The notes beneath the pieces were generated by a model that was given only the letters and a program-made list of their open reading frames with translations, had not been told where the DNA came from and searched no databases. Position numbers and translations under genes: made by a program. From assembly GCF_028688295.1 (NCBI RefSeq), contig NZ_JAQTYM010000008.1, positions 1 through 45,393 of the forward strand: a DNA stretch of 45,393 nt, written 5' to 3'. This DNA comes from Sulfuricurvum sp. (GTDB lineage: Bacteria; Campylobacterota; Campylobacteria; Campylobacterales; Sulfurimonadaceae). Numbering within the stretch: the stretch's first letter is position 1; every line of letters starts with the position of its first letter. Of this stretch, positions 17,191 to 24,575 are shown piece by piece.

Positions 17191-17286
17191 CTAACTCTTT
17201 TTCGAATTTTTGTCAGTGCGTTTTTCTTTTAACGTTTTGGTCGGTGCTTTTTTAACTGCTTTTTTTGAATCTTGGCCTTTTGCCAT
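17191..17286 (-). CDS. Small Lys-rich protein, 31 aa
   Basis: ATG at 17286 to TAG at 17191-17193. Residues 1-18 read MAKGQDSKKAVKKAPTKT and the rest is LKEKRTDKNSKKS. There is a strong Shine-Dalgarno (AAAGGGGA) at the right distance. About 14 of 31 residues are Lys or Arg. From memory, very short MAKGQDSKK-type proteins occur in many bacteria with no known role; I have not verified this. A basic peptide of this kind could bind nucleic acid or the ribosome. It lies just outside the right 26-bp direct repeat. Together with the operator and repeat it accounts for most of the 17045-17451 gap. Confidence 0.6.
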   Translation of the reverse strand: MAKGQDSKKAVKKAPTKTLKEKRTDKNSKKS

Positions 17287-17451
17287 AATATCCCCTTTTT
17301 TAGATGTGTTAATCGTATAACTCTCCACACATAGTATACGACTTATACTTAAAAGGCAGTGGCAACTCAGAGGGATTTGGAAGGATTAGCGTTGAAGCAG
17401 AGCTAAACTATGTTAAAATTATGTCAAAGACTCTATTACCCAAGGTTAATC

Positions 17452-17724
17452 ATGTTATTTAATCCCACTCCATTGGAAAAGTTGACGACACTCGTTACCG
17501 ATTTACTTGAAAAACAAGTTGCTCTTAAAGGAGAAGTTGAAGCCCTTCGTGCTGAGGGTGTCTCGATTCGTGGTAATGAACAAACGAAAGATGCTGAAAT
17601 TGAACGTCTAAATGGGGCGCTTGCCGCAAAAGATGAAGAGATTAAAATGTACGCTGATGAACTTGCCGCAAAAGATGTTGAGATTGAAGCCATCGTTTCT
17701 AAAATAGAAAGTTTGCTTGGATGA
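17452..17724 (+). CDS. Small coiled-coil protein
   Basis: 90 residues from the ATG at 17452 with AAGG upstream; an earlier in-frame ATG at 17410 would add 14 residues of poor quality and lacks a site. Apart from the first ten residues, the protein is one long heptad-type coiled coil. It includes two near-repeats (LAAKDEEIKMYADE and LAAKDVEIEAIVSK). The layout resembles ZapB or other short filament-linking proteins, but I cannot assign it. It overlaps the next gene by four bases (ATGA), so the two proteins are probably partners. Confidence 0.65.
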   Translation: MLFNPTPLEKLTTLVTDLLEKQVALKGEVEALRAEGVSIRGNEQTKDAEIERLNGALAAKDEEIKMYADELAAKDVEIEAIVSKIESLLG

Positions 17725-17942
17725 AGACCAAAATAGCCCTTACCCTCAATGCCAAACGTTACGACATTGATGTTGAGGAAGATTTTGCCCGTTTTTTAAC
17801 CGAGCAGATGAGACAGGATTTTGAGTTTAATGGGAACAATGATCTCAAACTACTTCTCCAAGCCTATGTGCGTAAAAATTTTGCTCTGTATGAGCAAGAG
17901 AAGCAAACACTAGCTTTAATCGAACGTCTTCAAAATAGTTAA
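17721..17942 (+). CDS. Small conserved protein, possibly ZapA-like
   Basis: 73 residues. The N-terminal strand pair KIALTLNAKRYDIDVEED is followed by helices (FARFLTEQMRQDFEF and LKLLLQAYVRKNFALYEQEKQTLALIERL). A short beta start then a long helix recalls ZapA, which bundles FtsZ. The gene order coiled-coil protein then this one would suit a ZapB/ZapA-like pair. The match is structural guesswork; I see no diagnostic motif. The start is fixed by the four-base overlap with the upstream gene. There is no membrane segment or signal. Confidence 0.5.
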   Translation: MKTKIALTLNAKRYDIDVEEDFARFLTEQMRQDFEFNGNNDLKLLLQAYVRKNFALYEQEKQTLALIERLQNS

Positions 17943-17973
17943 CCCCCTCCACAATCGCTTCACAATAACTTTT

Positions 17974-17979
17974 TATACT
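17974..17979 (+). promoter_or_regulatory. -10 box before the periplasmic protein gene
   Basis: TATACT preceded by CTTTT, 52 bases before the ATG at 18032. It gives a transcription unit of one or two small periplasmic proteins. Confidence 0.4.
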
Positions 17980-18031
17980 GCTCTCATCAAAAGGGAATCT
18001 CGAAAGAGAAACTCTGAAAAAGGAGTTTAGG

Positions 18032-18361
18032 ATGAATAAGTTGCTTTCATTACTGTTAATCGCAGCACTCAGTGCTTCAGTTGCTTCAGCGGACGCTAAA
18101 GCGGGTCAAAAAATCTATCTAAAAACGCTTAAAGCGAAGTTCAACATGAACGGAACCAAGTTTGCGGCTGAGCATACGGTAGGTGAATGGGAAGAGTTGT
18201 TTGCTGATGGAGCAAAAGGGTTTATCAAAGTTTATGGTGAGCGTTTTCCAAATGCAGTTCCGGTCCTTACGAATCCAAGCATGAGTGATAAACTCCAAGA
18301 TATTGGTGATTTTGCTAAAGAGTACGGTTCAGATAGCGGAAACGTCCCGAGCTGTGGATAA
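18032..18361 (+). CDS. Periplasmic cytochrome-like protein without a haem motif
   Basis: 109 residues with a clear signal peptide (residues 1-20, cleavage after VASA). The mature part starts DAKAGQKIYLKTLKAKF, which resembles the N-terminal helix of small class I cytochromes c (G-x-x-I/L-Y), but there is no CXXCH. A single Cys (C108) sits in the C-terminal SGNVPSCG. From memory, similar proteins with a GNVPSC ending are found beside sulfur-oxidation or respiratory genes in Campylobacterota. It precedes a real c553-type gene by 110 bases. It may be a haem-less relative or an unrelated small protein. AAGGAG upstream fixes the start. Confidence 0.6.
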   Translation: MNKLLSLLLIAALSASVASADAKAGQKIYLKTLKAKFNMNGTKFAAEHTVGEWEELFADGAKGFIKVYGERFPNAVPVLTNPSMSDKLQDIGDFAKEYGSDSGNVPSCG

Positions 18362-18368
18362 GGGTTGT

Positions 18369-18438
18369 GTCATTCCGTGCACCGACACGGAATCTAAAAA
18401 TACAAAGAGTGTGGATACCGTATCAAGTACGGTATGAC
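18369..18438. repeat. Repeat family B, full copy
   Basis: Two hairpins in tandem. ATTCCGTG/CACGGAAT spans 18372-18393. ATACCGTA/TACGGTAT spans 18415-18435 around TCAAG. The unit is framed by GTCAT and its complement ATGAC. It lies between the two small periplasmic protein genes. From memory, this GTCATTCC...GGTATGAC form is a widespread intergenic repeat in bacteria. A half copy lies at 2184-2204. Confidence 0.8.
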
Positions 18439-18470
18439 GAAATTAGGCAAACATTAAATAAAAAGGATTT

Positions 18471-18767
18471 ATGATGAAAACGTTAATTGCGATTCTTGGA
18501 CTTACAGCTATGTTGAGTGCTGCTGATGGCGGTGCTTTGTATCAAAAATGTGCGGCCTGTCATGGTCTTAAAGGTGAAAAAGTAGCTTTGGGTAAATCAG
18601 AAGTGATTGCTGGATGGAGTTCTGCAAAAGTGGTTGATGCGCTCAAAGGGTATAAAGCGGGAACACGTAATACCAAAGGTATGGGTGCTTTGATGAAAGG
18701 GCAAACTGCCACATTGAGTGATGCTGATATGAAAGCTCTTGGTGATCATATCGCGGGTCTAAAATAA
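18471..18767 (+). CDS. Cytochrome c553-type protein
   Basis: 98 residues, periplasmic. The signal peptide is about residues 1-18. The haem c site CAACH is at residues 27-31 and the distal Met comes from the GMGALMKGQ segment. The length and the LSDADMKALGDHIAGLK C-terminal helix are typical of class I c553-type carriers of Campylobacterota, which pass electrons from the bc1 complex to oxidases or peroxidases. Two adjacent ATGs (18471, 18474) follow AAAAAGGA. A di-haem cytochrome c peroxidase at 23492-24511 is a plausible acceptor. Confidence 0.9.
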   Translation: MMKTLIAILGLTAMLSAADGGALYQKCAACHGLKGEKVALGKSEVIAGWSSAKVVDALKGYKAGTRNTKGMGALMKGQTATLSDADMKALGDHIAGLK

Positions 18768-18777
18768 TCTTTAGCTG

Positions 18778-18793
18778 CTGCGAGCTGTCGCAG
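18778..18793 (+). terminator. Possible terminator stem after the c553 gene
   Basis: CTGCGA-GCTG-TCGCAG, a perfect 6-bp stem with a 4-base loop, 10 bases after the stop. No U-run follows, so termination is uncertain. A second perfect stem, AATTCCCC/GGGGAATT (18826-18845), overlaps the stop of the convergent kinase gene. Confidence 0.35.
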
Positions 18794-18843
18794 TCTACAA
18801 ATTATATTGTTTTGTTCCTCGTCACAATTCCCCTAATGGGGAA

Positions 18844-20100
18844 TTACTCCCATCCCACGCAAATCTTTGTCCCGATTCTCTCTTCAGATTCAATCGTAAT
18901 TTTCAAATCATACTCTCTTGCAATCATTGCGACGATATTTAGCCCTATTCCAAATCCTCCGACACTTTTATCAGCGCGGGTATAGCGCTCAAACACTCGA
19001 TCAATCATTTCTGAGGGGATTCCTATGCCGTTGTCTTCGATACACAAATTACCATGAATGAGATTAATAGCAATATGCCCCTCCATTTTGTTGTACTTGA
19101 TTGCATTTGAGAGGAGGTTATCGATGAGGCGAGTCGCTTTGGTGCTATCGATAATAAGTATGATATCGGGATTGATAGAGAGGGTAAGGGTGATTTTTTT
19201 TTGCTCGATTCGATGACGGAAATACTCGAGACGCTCATTCAAGAGATGAGATAAATCGAGTGCAGTATCCTTAACCGCTAAATCATGGTTTAAAATGAGG
19301 TAGGTAAGATCATCATAGAGTGTCGAGATTGTACGAGAGGCGATTTCAATTCGTTTGAGTTTTTTTGCTGCTGATAGTGGTAGCTCCCCTTCTTGTAGTG
19401 CTTCTATATTCGTGAGGATTGCACTAACGGGGGTATTTAGTTCATGGGTGGTATCTTTGATAAAATTATCGAGCAGGGCTATCGCTTCGTTCATAGGACG
19501 TAAAAACATTCGAGAGAGGAAAAACCCGATGATCCCTAAAATCACTAACAAGAGTGAACCGAAACTCAACACATCTTTAAGAACTTGGTGTCTCCAAAGC
19601 TCATCGTCACGGGTTTCAAAAACGAGATAATACTCTCCTAATCCATAGGGTGAGAGGGCAATAATGAGATGAATATACCCCTTATGCAAAGCAATATTTT
19701 CGCGAAAATCGGTGTGGTTTTGATATAAATTGCCGACAAGAAAATCTTTGCTGTATCCATACAAAGCAGTTGTATAAGCAAGGTCAGTCGGGAAAGTTTT
19801 GAGATTATGACCGTTTTCTAACCATTGTTTGAGTTTTGGGACATAAGTCTCACTCTCCAACTGCATTGCTAGACGATGCGAAGAGAGCATTTGAGTTTTT
19901 ACCGATTCATAATAGAGGATTGCAATCAGCCCCAAAATGAGAATACTCATTACTCCATAAAGAGCTAAAAAACTTCGTAAAGTTCGGTATTTAGCGAAAT
20001 TGATACCCGAGGCGCTTGTGGCTGACAATGGAATCCTTTCCGAGGAGTTTACGGAGCGTTTTAATATAGGTGCGTAGACTTCCATCACTAGGGGTTTCAT
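18844..20100 (-). CDS. Sensor histidine kinase
   Basis: 418 residues as drawn. Two membrane helices at about 44-64 and 178-200 flank a periplasmic sensor of about 110 residues of unknown fold. The H-box is DTTHELNTPVSAILTN (phospho-His near residue 219), and the ATPase domain shows the N-box DNLLSNAIKYNK, CIEDNGIGIP and GFGIGLNIV. The start is unclear. The only ATG upstream of the first membrane helix (20100) overlaps the regulator gene by 110 bases in another frame and adds about 30 doubtful residues; family-like sequence begins near INFAKYRTLRSF. It follows an OmpR-type regulator and should phosphorylate it. Confidence 0.88.
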   Translation of the reverse strand: MKPLVMEVYAPILKRSVNSSERIPLSATSASGINFAKYRTLRSFLALYGVMSILILGLIAILYYESVKTQMLSSHRLAMQLESETYVPKLKQWLENGHNLKTFPTDLAYTTALYGYSKDFLVGNLYQNHTDFRENIALHKGYIHLIIALSPYGLGEYYLVFETRDDELWRHQVLKDVLSFGSLLLVILGIIGFFLSRMFLRPMNEAIALLDNFIKDTTHELNTPVSAILTNIEALQEGELPLSAAKKLKRIEIASRTISTLYDDLTYLILNHDLAVKDTALDLSHLLNERLEYFRHRIEQKKITLTLSINPDIILIIDSTKATRLIDNLLSNAIKYNKMEGHIAINLIHGNLCIEDNGIGIPSEMIDRVFERYTRADKSVGGFGIGLNIVAMIAREYDLKITIESEERIGTKICVGWE

Positions 20101-20659
20101 CGAAGTCCCACAAATACTCCATGATCATCTCATGATGCAAAAGTTCATTGCGGTGTTGGATAAAAAGTTTGAGGAGCTTGTGCTCTTTGAGTTGTAAATT
20201 TTGGACGATTCCATTGATTGTAAGCACTTGATTATCGATGTCGTAGGTAATCCCCTCGGCTAACGTGAGAGCATCGGTCGGATTATGGTAAAAATTGCGC
20301 TTTAGGATCGTTTGAATCCGTAACAACAGCTCTTTGAGAGCGAAGGGTTTACGGATATAATCATCTCCCCCGCTCTCAAACCCCTCTTCGACATCACTCA
20401 TAGCATTACGTGAGGTGATAAAGATCGCAGGAGTTGAATTTCCCTCTTTACGGCTTGTTTTGAGGAGGGAAAAGCCATTTCCGCCTGGGATATTGACATC
20501 GAGGAGTAATAGATCGAATTTTTGCTCATAGAGGGTATCTTCAGCGGTTGCAGCATCATAGACACAAGTGACGTCATAGCCGCAACTTTCAAGATATTCG
20601 CTGACACTTTCAGAGAGATTCGGGTCGTCTTCGAGTAAAAGAAGCTTCGCTTTAATCAT
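19991..20659 (-). CDS. OmpR-family response regulator
   Basis: 222 residues. The receiver domain is about 1-118: acidic pair E10-D11-D12, phospho-acceptor Asp54 in LLLLDVNIPGG, Thr82 in FITSRN and Lys104 in YIRKPF. The winged-helix DNA-binding domain is about 128-222 and ends in the SHKRLGYQFR wing. The start codon overlaps the antiporter stop (ATGA), and the kinase gene overlaps its 3' end. The regulon is not visible. The antiporter or acetyltransferase genes in the same operon are plausible targets. Confidence 0.94.
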   Translation of the reverse strand: MIKAKLLLLEDDPNLSESVSEYLESCGYDVTCVYDAATAEDTLYEQKFDLLLLDVNIPGGNGFSLLKTSRKEGNSTPAIFITSRNAMSDVEEGFESGGDDYIRKPFALKELLLRIQTILKRNFYHNPTDALTLAEGITYDIDNQVLTINGIVQNLQLKEHKLLKLFIQHRNELLHHEMIMEYLWDFDETPSDGSLRTYIKTLRKLLGKDSIVSHKRLGYQFR

Positions 20660-22029
20660 GTGAGTAGTACCCCAAAAAGTATAAATAAAATAAAGGCAAA
20701 GAGTGCTGAAATAAGAGCGTAGGGGAGTTGTGTTTTGACATGTTCACCAACCTCACATCCGCTTGCCATCGACGAAATGATAGTGGTATCGGAGATGGGA
20801 GAGCAGTGATCGCCGAAAACTCCTCCTGAGATCACGGCTCCTATTGCCAAAGCTACCGGTGCATCGAGACCTACTGCGAGAGGTACGGCGATGGGGAGCA
20901 TAATGCTAAAGGTCCCCCAACTCGTCCCCGTAGCAAATGCGATGAGGGCAGCTAACATAAAAATGGCTCCCGCGAGATAGGCGGAGGGGAGATAGTCACC
21001 GATAAAGGAGGCGAGGTATTGCCCCACCTCCATATCTGAACTCACTCCGCCGATAGCAAAGGCAAAGAGTAAAATAAAGGCAATAGGGGTGAGGGTTTTG
21101 GCTCCGCTAAAGGCCGCTTCTAAAAATTCTCCTGTTTTCATGGTGTTGGTGAAACGGTAGTAAATCCACATCAAAATAAGAGTTAGTGAAAGGGCATAAA
21201 AAATTGAACTGGATCCGGAACCTTTTAAAATATCTCCCTTTCCGCTAAGGAGCATGAAACCGATTACCCCGCCGATCATCCAAACGATAGGCCATAAAAA
21301 GAGGCCGACACTTTTAGTGTTTTCTTCATACTGGGGTGAGAACTCATGCGGGAGTGAATGACGCATAGGACCGATATCGATCTCATACCAAATAACGATA
21401 AAGGTAACAATGAGAGCAATATAAGCATAAAAATTAAAAGCGATGGAATGAATAAGCCAAGTTGCACTTTCACCCGCGATCAGTCCGGCGGTGATTTGTC
21501 CGCCTATAAGTCCCAAGAGTAATGCTCCCCATCCGTTAATGGTGATGATGGAGCAGACCGGTGCTGAGGTCGAATCACAGACAAACGCCAATTTCGCTCG
21601 GCTGATACCATAGCGGTCACAAAAAGGTTTTCCTACCGCACCGGCTACGAGAGAGGTGATAGATGATTCGATAAAAATAATAATTCCTGCAACAAAACTA
21701 GGGATCAGAGCACCTCGTTTGGTGGTGACGAGTGAGTGTTTGATACTCAGCTCATGGACAAAAGCTCCGACACCGCCACTGCGTTCGATCAGTGTCATGA
21801 CAGAACCGACCATGATTGCAAATCCGAGGGTTTTGAGCACCCATCCTTCGCTAAGTAGAGCGATAAATCGTTCGATAATAAGAAGAATCGTCGTAATCAG
21901 ATGAAAATCGGCAATAATAAATTCACCAATCAATACCGCTACGGCTAATGCGATAAAGACCGAGCGACTAAAGAGGGCAAGTAAGATGGCAACAAGGGGA
22001 GGGATTAACCCTAAAAGACCGTATTCGAT
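20656..22029 (-). CDS. NhaC-type Na+/H+ antiporter family membrane protein
   Basis: About 457 residues if it starts at the non-canonical ATC at 22029; the first usual codon is a TTG at 21933, which would remove 32 residues including most of membrane helix 1 (EYGLLGLIPPLVAILLALFS). The ATC has AAGGA seven bases upstream, overlapping the preceding gene's stop. About eleven membrane helices follow. Conserved segments include GRAxKP-like AGAVGKPFCDRYG, CDSTSAPVCSI and GAVISGGVFGDHCSPISDTT, the last being a hallmark of NhaC-like transporters. The role is sodium/proton or organic acid exchange at the inner membrane. It is cotranscribed with a two-component system. Confidence 0.82.
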   Translation of the reverse strand: MEYGLLGLIPPLVAILLALFSRSVFIALAVAVLIGEFIIADFHLITTILLIIERFIALLSEGWVLKTLGFAIMVGSVMTLIERSGGVGAFVHELSIKHSLVTTKRGALIPSFVAGIIIFIESSITSLVAGAVGKPFCDRYGISRAKLAFVCDSTSAPVCSIITINGWGALLLGLIGGQITAGLIAGESATWLIHSIAFNFYAYIALIVTFIVIWYEIDIGPMRHSLPHEFSPQYEENTKSVGLFLWPIVWMIGGVIGFMLLSGKGDILKGSGSSSIFYALSLTLILMWIYYRFTNTMKTGEFLEAAFSGAKTLTPIAFILLFAFAIGGVSSDMEVGQYLASFIGDYLPSAYLAGAIFMLAALIAFATGTSWGTFSIMLPIAVPLAVGLDAPVALAIGAVISGGVFGDHCSPISDTTIISSMASGCEVGEHVKTQLPYALISALFAFILFILFGVLLT

Positions 22030-22038
22030 TGGATATCC

Positions 22039-22662
22039 TTACAGTATCATTTGCAGGCGCATAATACCGGGACGGTCAAATTGCTCACGGTAGTATTCAC
22101 TTCGTTTCTCATCCATGACTTCAAAGCCTAGCTTTTTGTAGATCATTTCATTCTCAACGGAACCGATTTCAATTGCCGTTTGAACTTTTCGATATCCTTT
22201 GAGTCGTGCAGTGAGCATACTTTTTCCAATGAGCTCTTTAAAGACATCAAGACTTTTAAACTCCGGTTTAATAAGCATAAAATCGAGGACAAATGTTTTA
22301 TTGTCCACTTCACCCTCACATAAAAGATAAGCGGCTATCCGTTCGTGATACGTTTCATCAAAACCGATCTCTTCGAGTGCTTTGGAAAATATTTCATGCG
22401 TGGCGATACGGGGTTCATAGCCACAAATGGTTCCGGCTATCATCCCATCTGAGAGGGCGATGAAAAAATTGGAGAAATGACAATAGCTTTTCGTTGAAGT
22501 GAGAGCTAAGCGTTTTAAATTCGCTAAAAGAGTTTCATTATCAGATGTATTAAAAACCAGATCGAATAAACCGATCTTTTTTCCTCCCCGTGAACTCTCT
22601 AGCAATGCTTGGGCTATAAAGTCAATATCTACCTCGGATGCTTTGCGAACCGTTATTGCCAT
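22039..22662 (-). CDS. GNAT-family N-acetyltransferase
   Basis: 207 residues from the ATG at 22662, which has GAGG upstream; a TTG 18 bases earlier is less likely. It starts MAITVRKASEVDIDFIAQAL, the first strand-helix of GNAT enzymes, and ends with a VENEMIYKKLGFEVMDEKR segment, the typical GNAT motif B for acetyl-CoA-dependent transfer. The substrate is unknown. It is the first gene of the acetyltransferase-antiporter-regulator-kinase operon, and its stop TAA overlaps the antiporter's Shine-Dalgarno. Confidence 0.8.
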   Translation of the reverse strand: MAITVRKASEVDIDFIAQALLESSRGGKKIGLFDLVFNTSDNETLLANLKRLALTSTKSYCHFSNFFIALSDGMIAGTICGYEPRIATHEIFSKALEEIGFDETYHERIAAYLLCEGEVDNKTFVLDFMLIKPEFKSLDVFKELIGKSMLTARLKGYRKVQTAIEIGSVENEMIYKKLGFEVMDEKRSEYYREQFDRPGIMRLQMIL

Positions 22663-22693
22663 TATTGCCTCACTTGCCAAATTTTCTATATGC

Positions 22694-22699
22694 TATACT
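22694..22699 (+). promoter_or_regulatory. -10 box for the L,D-transpeptidase gene
   Basis: TATACT after TTTTCTATATGC, 33 bases before the ATG at 22732, in the divergent spacer with the acetyltransferase gene. Confidence 0.45.
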
Positions 22700-22731
22700 A
22701 CCTAACTTTAAAACAAACTAAGAAAAATGAG

Positions 22732-23412
22732 ATGTTGAAAATAACTTTGCCCCTTTTGCTTTCGTCTGTCCTTTCTACCCTCTTTGCTTTTGAGCAATTT
22801 GTGGTTGTCCTTTCTCCTGAGCTAAACGCGACGAGTGCCTCATTGCAGCGGTATGAGAAACAGCGTCAGTGGGTTAAAATTGGCGATAAAGTCCCTGTTA
22901 CCTTAGGGCGAAGCGGTTTGGGATATGTTGCGTTTAAACAACCGCTTAAAAATGAAGGGGATGGACGCTCGCCAGCAGGGGTATTTCCCATAACATCAAC
23001 TTTTGGCTACGATCAGAACACAACATTTAAACTTCCTCACTGGCATGCAGATGAAAATCTCTATTGTGTTGATGATGTTAATGATTCACGTTACAACAAA
23101 ATACTCCGTATTTATGACAAAAGTTCTCTTCCCTCCAGTTACGAAGTGATGCGACGCCCTGATGGAGTGTATCGTTATGGTGCAGTGATAGGGTATAACC
23201 CATCGGCGCAAAGGGGACGTGGTTCATGTATCTTTATCCATCTAAACCAAAGTGATAAACGTCCTACATCGGGATGTACGGCTATGGATGAAATTCCTTT
23301 AAGAACATTATTAGAGTGGTTAGATGGAGCGAAAAAACCACAGATTTTACAGATAGTGAAAAGTGAGTGTGGGAAATACCAAAAAGAGTTCGAGGGGATA
23401 GAGTGTGAATAA
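22732..23412 (+). CDS. Periplasmic L,D-transpeptidase (YkuD) family protein
   Basis: 226 residues from the ATG at 22732; a longer frame back to 22609 would overlap the divergent gene and its promoter. The signal peptide is about residues 1-18 (MLKITLPLLLSSVLSTLF). The YkuD active site is seen as FIHLNQSDKRPTSGCTAM: conserved His, then S-x-G-C with the nucleophilic Cys. The upstream GRSGLGYVAF and RSPAGVFPI segments are typical. These enzymes form 3-3 cross-links or attach proteins to peptidoglycan. Helicobacter-type relatives (Csd6) trim murein peptides, so cell shape is a possible role. A family A repeat follows. Confidence 0.88.
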   Translation: MLKITLPLLLSSVLSTLFAFEQFVVVLSPELNATSASLQRYEKQRQWVKIGDKVPVTLGRSGLGYVAFKQPLKNEGDGRSPAGVFPITSTFGYDQNTTFKLPHWHADENLYCVDDVNDSRYNKILRIYDKSSLPSSYEVMRRPDGVYRYGAVIGYNPSAQRGRGSCIFIHLNQSDKRPTSGCTAMDEIPLRTLLEWLDGAKKPQILQIVKSECGKYQKEFEGIECE

Positions 23413-23416
23413 AATA

Positions 23417-23475
23417 CGTTCGTGGTGAGCCAGTCGAACCATGAACGTCACCCTTCGACAGGCTCAGGGCGAACG
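23417..23475. repeat. Repeat family A, full copy (A3)
   Basis: CGTTCG at 23417 to CGAACG at 23475, with arms GTTCGTGGTGAGCCAGTCGA and CCCTTCGACAGGCTCAGGG. One arm differs from the consensus (GAGCCAG for GAGCCTG). It lies between convergent genes and can form a terminator-like hairpin for both. Confidence 0.85.
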
Positions 23476-23491
23476 TTCTTTGAATGTTATA

Positions 23492-24511
23492 TTAGTTATT
23501 AACGACATCCACTTTTGGCGTTTTTGCGGTTGAAGCCGGAAGCATCGGATAGATAACCGTCGGTTTTTTACCTTCTAACGCTTTTAGGAAGGTTTCGATC
23601 TCTTCCGTCTCTTTGTCATTCAAATCAACACCGAGTTGGATACGACCCATCTCTTTGATCGCCTCGCCGAGTGTTGCGATTTGACCGTTGTGGAAATACG
23701 GAGCAGTTTCGGTGATATTACGGAGTGTGGGTACACGAACCATACCGTTTTTATCCCCTTTGAAATCTCCTACATTCATGTGTTTATAGGGAGCCACAGC
23801 ACCGAATGCCTGCATTGTTCCGCCGAGTGCGATATCGTTATGACAGGTAGCACACCCTTTGTCGATAAAGGTTTTAAGCCCTTTTTGCTCCGCTTTGCTC
23901 AAGGCATTTTTCTTCCCATTGAGGAAATCATCGTAACGTGATGGGGTAACGAGGGTACGCTCGAATACGGCGATAGTATCGGCTACTTTAGTAAAATCAA
24001 CTTTGACATCTTTGCCGTATGCTTTTTTGAATGCATTAACATAGGCTGGGATAGAGTTGACGACACCCTCTACGAACTCTTTTGGCGCGGCCATTTCAGG
24101 TCCTGCTTGGATTGGTCCTTGGGCTTGGTCTTCGAGATGCGGTGAGCGTCCGTCCCAGAATTGTTGGCTGTAGAATACGGCGTTATAGACTGTTGGTGAA
24201 CTGAGACCATGAGGATTAGCTGTCCATTTGTGCCCGATAGCGGCAGACATACCATCAACTCCTCCGATTGCGAGGTTGTGGCAGCTGTTACAGCTAATCA
24301 AACCGCTTTTAGAAAGGCGCGGCTCGAAATAGAGCATTTTTCCGAGTTCTACTTTAGCCGCAGTTGTCGGGTTTTTTGGATTACTGGTCAGTGCATTGAG
24401 CGCTTTTGCAGAGGTTGGGATCGGTTTTAAACCGGCTGTTTTAGCTTCATCTACGAGTGAAGCACCCATGACGCTTGATGCGATGATGGCAGAGATCATT
24501 AATATTTTCAT
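23492..24511 (-). CDS. Di-haem cytochrome c peroxidase
   Basis: 339 residues, periplasmic; signal peptide about 1-16. Two haem c sites, CNSCH at 74-78 and CATCH at 220-224, are spaced as in the CcpA/MauG family. Around them are GGVDGMSAAIGHKW and QFWDGRSPHLEDQA, which match peroxidase subunits. The enzyme reduces hydrogen peroxide using electrons from small c-type cytochromes, such as the c553 protein at 18471. The C-terminus ends in a Lys/Pro-rich tail. It stands alone, with a family A repeat beyond its 3' end. Confidence 0.94.
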   Translation of the reverse strand: MKILMISAIIASSVMGASLVDEAKTAGLKPIPTSAKALNALTSNPKNPTTAAKVELGKMLYFEPRLSKSGLISCNSCHNLAIGGVDGMSAAIGHKWTANPHGLSSPTVYNAVFYSQQFWDGRSPHLEDQAQGPIQAGPEMAAPKEFVEGVVNSIPAYVNAFKKAYGKDVKVDFTKVADTIAVFERTLVTPSRYDDFLNGKKNALSKAEQKGLKTFIDKGCATCHNDIALGGTMQAFGAVAPYKHMNVGDFKGDKNGMVRVPTLRNITETAPYFHNGQIATLGEAIKEMGRIQLGVDLNDKETEEIETFLKALEGKKPTVIYPMLPASTAKTPKVDVVNN

Positions 24512-24575
24512 TGTGAATCCTTGTGTTTTATGGATTGGAACGAGAATTGTAGCAGAATAAAGTAAAGGAAAAATT

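Noticed and set aside
18826-18845. AATTCCCC/GGGGAATT palindrome as a bidirectional terminator
   Set aside because: Perfect 8-bp stem, but no U-run on either strand and it overlaps the kinase stop codon. Not strong enough to list as a terminator.
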